A stretch of DNA of 64,000 nucleotides. Source: Hyaloscypha bicolor E (Eukaryota; Ascomycota; Leotiomycetes; Helotiales; Hyaloscyphaceae). This document shows positions 59,577 through 64,000 of the stretch, piece after piece. The position numbers and the translations under genes are program-made. The notes under the pieces were generated by a model. That model did not search any database, was not told where the DNA came from, and saw only the letters and a list, made by a program, of their open reading frames with translations. The stretch lies in assembly GCF_002865645.1 (NCBI RefSeq), contig NW_020194512.1, forward strand, positions 965,119 to 1,029,118, read 5' to 3'. How positions within the stretch are numbered: position 1 is the stretch's first letter; each line of letters opens with the position of its first letter.

Positions 59577-60245
59577 TTGCTAGTAGGAGCTCGAGCTTGG
59601 ATTATATATTCTAATTACTCGTTTATAGCCTTCGGGCATGGGGAAATAGCTCTTTTTTACTTTGCTTTCCGGACCCGGTTTGCTTTCTTATTCCGTTCCC
59701 GGTATATATTATATATAAAGAACTGGCCAAAGTCCGTAAGAGGCTTTTTTCGATTACAAGAGGAGCAGTATTACTCTTACAGGCTCTCTCGGATCTCTTA
59801 CAGGCCCTTCCAAGCCTTACTTGCCCCCGCAAGCCCCTTACCACCCGTACTCTCGCCCGTAACTTCCTCCCAAGCCTTACTCCCGCCTGCAGAGCCCTCC
59901 CTTTCCTCTTGCGGACCCTTCCAAGCCTCACTCCCGCTCGCAGAGCCCTTCCCTTCCTCCTGTAAACCCTCCCAAGCCTCACTCCCGCCTGCAGAGCCCT
60001 CCCTTTCCTCCCGCGAACCCTCCCAAGCCTCACTCGCACCCGTAAAGCTCCCTCCCTCTCGCGGGCCCTCCCAAGCCTCATTCTTACCAGGAAAACCCCC
60101 CCAGCCGTCTTACAAGCCCGTAGAGCTCCCTTCCTCGTCCGTTAAGCCTTCCCAGCTCTCCTCCCGGTCCGTATCCCCTTGCAAGCCCTTTACTAAGCTC
60201 TCCTCCCTTCGTAAACCCTTCCTTTTCTCCTGCAAACCAATATAG
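59577..60245 (+). CDS. Repetitive Pro/Ser/Ala-rich open frame (hypothetical)
   Basis: 222 codons (first codon is not ATG). The front ~80 residues are mixed (FGHGEIALFYFAFRTRFAFL). From about residue 78 the frame is built of 17-residue repeats of the type PSQASLPPAEPSLSSCE, from the 51-bp DNA minisatellite. Because the unit is a multiple of three, the opposite strand is open too (152 codons, Arg/Gly-rich). No family recognised; it may be repeat DNA that is open by chance rather than a gene. Confidence 0.25.
   Translation: MLVGARAWIIYSNYSFIAFGHGEIALFYFAFRTRFAFLFRSRYILYIKNWPKSVRGFFRLQEEQYYSYRLSRISYRPFQALLAPASPLPPVLSPVTSSQALLPPAEPSLSSCGPFQASLPLAEPFPSSCKPSQASLPPAEPSLSSREPSQASLAPVKLPPSRGPSQASFLPGKPPQPSYKPVELPSSSVKPSQLSSRSVSPCKPFTKLSSLRKPFLFSCKPI
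59800..60240. repeat. 51-bp minisatellite, about 7-8 units, progressively degenerate
   Basis: Core CCCTCCCAAGCCTCACTCCC GCCTGCAGAGCCC then a pyrimidine-rich half. Units between about 59870 and 60020 are the most alike; outer units diverge and lose length. C-rich on the plus strand, so markedly unlike the surrounding AT block. Confidence 0.85.
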
Positions 60246-61117
60246 CTACTACCTATACTCGCAAAGCCCTCTATTTCCTTCTACGGGCCCTCCTTATTTG
60301 TCCAGTTCTCCTAATACTAATACGGGCTATCCCAGTACCACTTTGTAGTTATAGTATATTCCCTCTTCTTATATAAGGCCGTACGGAACTCTTATAGACC
60401 TACAGGACCTTCTCCCTCCCTTGGAATACCTTTCTAGCTCTTCTTTAAGGCTATAAAGTCCTCTTGACTCAAAGGCCCTAGCTAATACTTGTTCCGAAGT
60501 ATAAAGCTCTCTATTTCCTGCTATATCATACCCTAGCTCTTCCCTCTAGCCTACTACTCTTGCCTTTTTTACTATTACCTTCTTATCTTCTTCTTTTATA
60601 ATTATACCTGTAATGCCTTCTTAATAACCTACTATATCCGTATAAATTACTATACCTGTCCTTCCTTTAAAACCGGCTTGCCCTTTTGCCTATAGTAAGA
60701 ATTACGCCTCTATATATAGTATATAGAGTATATTATGGCTCGAAAGTTAGATTAATCTAAAGAATAATCTGTAATTAGCCGGAAAGATTTATATTTGGAA
60801 TAATAGAAGTATTTAAGAGGAAAAGAGGGGTTCTATTATACTTTTTCGTATTATTTATAGTTCGGATAAGGTATATCCAAGGTAAATTAACGGGCCTGAT
60901 ATAGAGGGTAAAAGATAGATATAGGCAAGAAAGTAGAGTATATATATTTATACTTGTCTATTATAAAAGTTCTATATATTTTAAGCTTTAGTATTCTTAT
61001 ATAGGTTTAAGTATATCCTTGAGCTTTAGTATTTATATACGGATATAAACTAGTTATATAGTAGTATCTGTTTTATATAGAAGATAACTTAGTATAAGAT
61101 AGATAAAGATTATAATA

Positions 61118-61320
61118 AGAGCCTTCTTTAAATAAAAGCTTTTAATAATATATATATATATATATATATATTTAGTAATTTATAAGCCTAAAGCCTATAA
61201 TATAAATAGTAATATAATTATAATATTAAAGAGCTATTAATTTCCTTAATTAATACTTATAATATTCGAAATTTATTATATATCTTTTAATTATATATAA
61301 CTTTATATATATTATATAAA
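61118..61320 (-). repeat. Second part of the split LTR of the old gypsy copy
   Basis: Aligns with 46535-46708 of the younger LTR: CTTTAAATA, a TA run, TTAGTAATTTATAAGCCTAA, AAGAGCTATTAATTTCCTTA, CGAAATTTATTATAT. All differences are RIP-type transitions except the expansion of TATATATATA to about 12 TA units at 61149-61171. Confidence 0.75.
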
Positions 61321-61900
61321 TATATAAATAAATATTAGATATTATATAAATTATATAAAATTATAATTTCTAATTAAATAAAGGCTTTATATATTTAATT
61401 AAATACTAAAAAATATATAAATAAATACTTATAATTTAAAAAAAGATATTAATTAGTTTTTTTTATTAGAATTATTTATTAGAAATTAGTTATATTTATT
61501 AATATTATATTATAATATATTTATTTTAATTATTAATATATTATTTTACTATTTTATATTTATAATATTTTAATTAATATTTAAAGAAATATTATTTTAT
61601 ATTTTCTTATATTTAATAAAAATAAAAATTAATAATTAATTAAATTATAAGTTTAGTTAAAGGCTATAAATATACTTTATATAGCTTATTTAGTATTAAT
61701 AATTGCTTTTTTTAATAATTAGATTTAGGCTATAAGAATTATATAAAATATAATTAATTTAAAAGTACTAAATTAACTCTTATTATATAGTAATAATTAG
61801 CCTATTTTTATAAATACTAAGAGCTTATATATTTCCCTGAATTAATCTTATCTTAATATTTCCGATAGCTGAATTATAAAGCTGAGTTTACTGAATATTT
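61321..61900 (-). mobile_element. Further gypsy fragment after the LTR, then end of the AT block
   Basis: 61325-61590 is collinear with 44670-44945 (integrase side of the old copy). It follows the LTR directly, suggesting either a second, tandem copy or a deletion junction. From about 61600 the homology is lost; the AT-rich texture ends near 61880. Confidence 0.5.
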
Positions 61901-62146
61901 CAGGTTTATAGGCAGAACTGTAATTACCTAATTCTAAGAGGGCTTTACACCCGAAATCCGACAGGTTTTAACCACGTGCATACCAGCCTTGCAAAGTACG
62001 TCATCAACATCTGCCTGATGTTGCCTCTTCTGAATCAAAGCACTTTTCCTAGTAAAACCCGCCTCCAGAGTCCTCCATCCATATCTTCCCCAAGAGCGGA
62101 ATCCTTGAAGGTAGAAATTCTCCACGTGATTGATATCGGTGTCAAG

Positions 62147-62620
62147 ATGTCCTCTGACAATCATTCTTGTCCTACCCCGGCTCCTCAAACGGCTATAGGT
62201 ACCACATACATCTACAACCCTTTAATATCGGCAGACTCTATCCGCTTGTTCAATCTGGAACCTAGAGACTCTGAAACCCCGCTTGAAGGCACGCTTATGA
62301 CGGTTTCTCTTTCCGACACAGCACTGTCCTTTAGTGCACTCTCCTATACCTGGGGTAATCCACTCGAAGATGATAGTCAATTTTTTGAACCCTACGACAT
62401 TAGCAAACACTATGTCTCCTGCGACGGAAAGCAGATTGAAATTACGGAAAATTTACGGGACGCGCTTTGGTAGCTGCGTCAGTTCAACGATATTTCGTAC
62501 CTCTGGATTGATGCCATCTGTATCTATTCTCATCGACCTCGAGCGAAATACCACGGAATTATGAGGTTTTCACCTCGCTTTTGCGCGGGTGTTCGCTCCA
62601 GAACCCCGCTAGTGCTGTAA
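62147..62620 (+). pseudogene. HET-domain (heterokaryon incompatibility) gene, broken
   Basis: Start MSSDNHSCPTPAPQTAIGTT, then IRLFNLEPRDSETPLEGTLM and the HET-domain opening LSFSALSYTWGNP, VSCDGKQIEITENLRDALW. The next codon is TAG (62471-62473), where the family has CAG (W-Q-L-R): a C to T change as RIP makes. The frame then continues LRQFNDISYLWIDAICI, exactly the family pattern, and degenerates after YSHRP to a stop at 62620. The rest of the domain and the C-terminal part are missing. Other members trigger cell death on non-self recognition; this copy cannot be functional. Confidence 0.82.
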
Positions 62621-62943
62621 GAAAGTAATACGGGATCGAACCGCGCTGATCGGGAATCTAGGGCTAGATCGATTGGCTGATCCATGGTTTCAACCTTCCG
62701 GGACGTCGATGACTCATATCACATTCACCCTGTCGGGAAAATACTTTTCCGGTCCTGCAGATGGGTGCTGGCTGAAGAGGGAATTTGCATACTTCCTTTC
62801 TTGATAAGAAGAACTGGGACATCGAGCAATATCTCGGACTTGTGCCCTCCCCCTCACCCTTCCATCATCCATTGCTCCCATTAGCCTCTTTGACTTCCTA
62901 CCATACTCTTAAACGCACTATCATCTTCAAATTAATTCTCGGA

Positions 62944-63420
62944 ATAGCAGACCCACTAAGCACCGCCTTGGGGGTGCTGGCGTTGGCGATCCTTGACCTT
63001 CAATCCAGTCGAGTGCTCTACCAGACCATCGCAAACTTTCAAAGTAATCAAAGGACTGTGCGCCAGCTCAACGAAGAGCTCGAGGCCCTAAATGGAGTCT
63101 TAGAGGTGCTACAGGGAACGGCTACCAACGCGGATGTCGATCTCGCCATTCTGCGACTTCCCCTCCTCCGACGCGGCATGGCTTGTGATGACTTCGAAGC
63201 GCTGATTGCCAAATGCACCGCGCATTCTGGTGGACCCAAGACGAGTTTTAGGGATTGGACGAAGCTAAGATATATGGGAGACAATATCGATGGATTCAAG
63301 AATATGCTAGCAGGATAAAATTCCACAAATTACGATTGTGCTAGGTGACGCAACCACTAATCACAGAACGGGTTTATCGTAGACTATGCAATTGCATCGA
63401 ACGGCTCTCAACTAGAATGA
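62944..63420 (+). pseudogene. Helo-like N-terminal domain gene (fungal STAND/NLR type), start codon lost and frame broken
   Basis: Starts ATA-GCA-GAC where relatives start ATG (M-A-D-P-L-S-T): a G to A change. Then ADPLSTALGVLALAILDLQS, LYQTIANFQSNQRTVRQLNE, ELEALNGVLEVLQGTATNAD, CDDFEALIAKCTAHSGGPKT, WTKLRYMGDNIDGFKNMLAG. After LAG a TAA and small frame changes follow; ITIVLGDAT of the family is readable in another frame (about 63326-63352), then more stops. The domain is the signalling N-terminus of fungal NLR-like proteins, found before ankyrin or P-loop modules. Only about 120 residues are preserved. Confidence 0.8.
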
Positions 63421-63776
63421 CTTTTTATGAGCTGAAGACCGAAGGATCCGTTCCCCGGCTTTGCAGGGTAGACGTGGCAGCTTGTGATTGAAAGTTGACT
63501 GCCGCTATTGTACGGTGGCTGAGGGGAAAGCCAGTCAACTGGCGCCACCCAGATTGAACCTTGTACGAGGCAGACTTTGCGCGAAAATGTGCTGCACCAA
63601 ATGCCCCCCTACAATTCTTTTCCTGCACAGCATTATTCTCAACAACGATGTGCGTGAATTGAGATCAATCGTCCACATTCATCTCTCTAACTCTCGATTC
63701 TCTTCCGATATGCTTGGAGGAACGAAGCCTTGGTAAATCCTAGGAGTAGATTTCAGCGCCAAGCACTTGTCTCCAG
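63421..63776. other. Short intergenic stretch, no gene supported
   Basis: Ordinary composition; an 82-codon frame at 63488-63736 has no family resemblance. Must include the promoter of the gene at 63777. Confidence 0.4.
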
Positions 63777-64000
63777 ATGGCGATGCCTATTCGTCGCAAG
63801 CCAGTTCCTTCTTCACTATTGAGCTTGTCGGAAAACGAAAGGCACGAGACGTCGCTCAATCCCCAGCCGCCAGAACTACTACCTGAGACTTCGCCTGGTG
63901 TTTCAATACCGAGAGATTCCCCTTTGAGTAGAGGGGGTGTCAATGAGACTCTCCAAGCCAATCCCGGTCCTTCGATCTCGACCTCTCAAGATCCGCAACA
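63777..64000 (+). CDS. N-terminus of an unidentified protein, runs off right edge
   Basis: Open from ATG 63777 (or ATG 63783) to the window end without a stop: MAMPIRRKPVPSSLLSLSEN, then a Pro/Ser/Glu-rich disordered segment (PELLPETSPGVSIPRDSPLS and SISTSQDPQ). A basic start followed by a disordered Ser/Pro region is common at the front of fungal lipase-like/NACHT-type and ankyrin proteins, but no domain is reached. Codon use is normal and shows no RIP. Family not assigned. Confidence 0.5.
   Translation, partial: MAMPIRRKPVPSSLLSLSENERHETSLNPQPPELLPETSPGVSIPRDSPLSRGGVNETLQANPGPSISTSQDPQ

Larger units (their letters stand above)
57893..61117. mobile_element. 3.2-kb insertion, weakly RIP-mutated, splitting the old LTR
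   Basis: Interrupts the LTR of the old gypsy copy: LTR first part ends at 57892, second part resumes near 61118. Flanks AAAGC/AGAGC fit a 5-bp duplication of GAAGC, the sequence at the homologous spot of the younger LTR. Termini are TATTATAAGG and TTATAATA. The left ~75 bp are LTR-like (see 56661), but I could not find a matching direct repeat at the right end, so it is not a simple LTR element. The interior (57960-60900) has ordinary base composition, no integrase or RT, a hairpin at 59179-59262 and a 51-bp minisatellite at 59.8-60.2 kb. Confidence 0.55.

Noticed and set aside
62630..62660. tRNA-like GGGATCGAACCG on the minus strand
   Set aside because: No cloverleaf can be built around it; it lies in degenerate sequence just beyond the HET pseudogene.
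62684..62884. Open frame between the HET and Helo-like relics
   Set aside because: An alternative frame here (RDRTALIGNLGLDRLADPWF) looks no better; both are in rearranged pseudogene sequence without a family match.

Overview
The window comes from a filamentous ascomycete (Pezizomycotina). Protein-coding genes are split by introns of 45-90 nt, mostly with GTAAGT-like donors and CTAAC/CTAAT branch sites. The encoded families are fungal (PIP5-kinase Mss4, linker histone H1, fungal bZIP, HET and Helo-like domains). A 34.5-kb block carries the signature of repeat-induced point mutation (RIP): extreme A+T, almost no CpA/TpG left, and retrotransposon reading frames riddled with TAA/TAG. A leotiomycete is plausible from gene style and the isochore-like AT island, but this cannot be proven from the sequence alone.

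Layout. 1-1639 (-): 5' part of the PI4P 5-kinase gene. 1640-5238: no gene seen. 5239-6197 (-): APH/choline-kinase-like phosphotransferase. 6973-7245: TA-flanked MITE, directly before a DUF7770-like gene whose 5' end is not recognisable (to 7694). 7811-8335 (-): relic frame. 8336-9495 (-): four-exon aldo/keto reductase. 10080-11789 (+): bZIP protein. 11949-12554: hAT-like non-autonomous transposon. 12891-16917 (+): Helo-like N-domain, ubiquitin-like domain, then about 24 ankyrin repeats, either two genes or one NLR-like gene. 19367-20300 (-): histone H1 with five exons. 20301-25148: no convincing gene. 25149-25991 (+): second APH-like kinase. 26079-26788 (-): small fungal protein of unknown function.

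From about 27.3 to 61.9 kb lies a nested retrotransposon block. It holds a Ty1/copia element (28117-35155), a Ty3/gypsy element (37370-43437, TSD TTAAT), and an old gypsy copy (from about 44.05 kb to beyond 61.1 kb). The old copy is split by a gypsy element at 46204-54741 (TSD AAAGC), which in turn is split by a younger copy of the old family at 46410-54235 (TSD GTTCC). A 3.2-kb, weakly mutated insertion (57893-61117) splits an LTR of the old copy and carries a 51-bp minisatellite. The RIP load falls with insertion age, so the block can be read as a layered history.

61.9-64 kb: the flank holds a HET-domain pseudogene and a Helo-like pseudogene, both with C:G to T:A type lesions, and the start of another gene running off the end. 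The genes do not form an obvious pathway. The theme is housekeeping genes beside a repeat island, with incompatibility/NLR-type genes on both sides of it.
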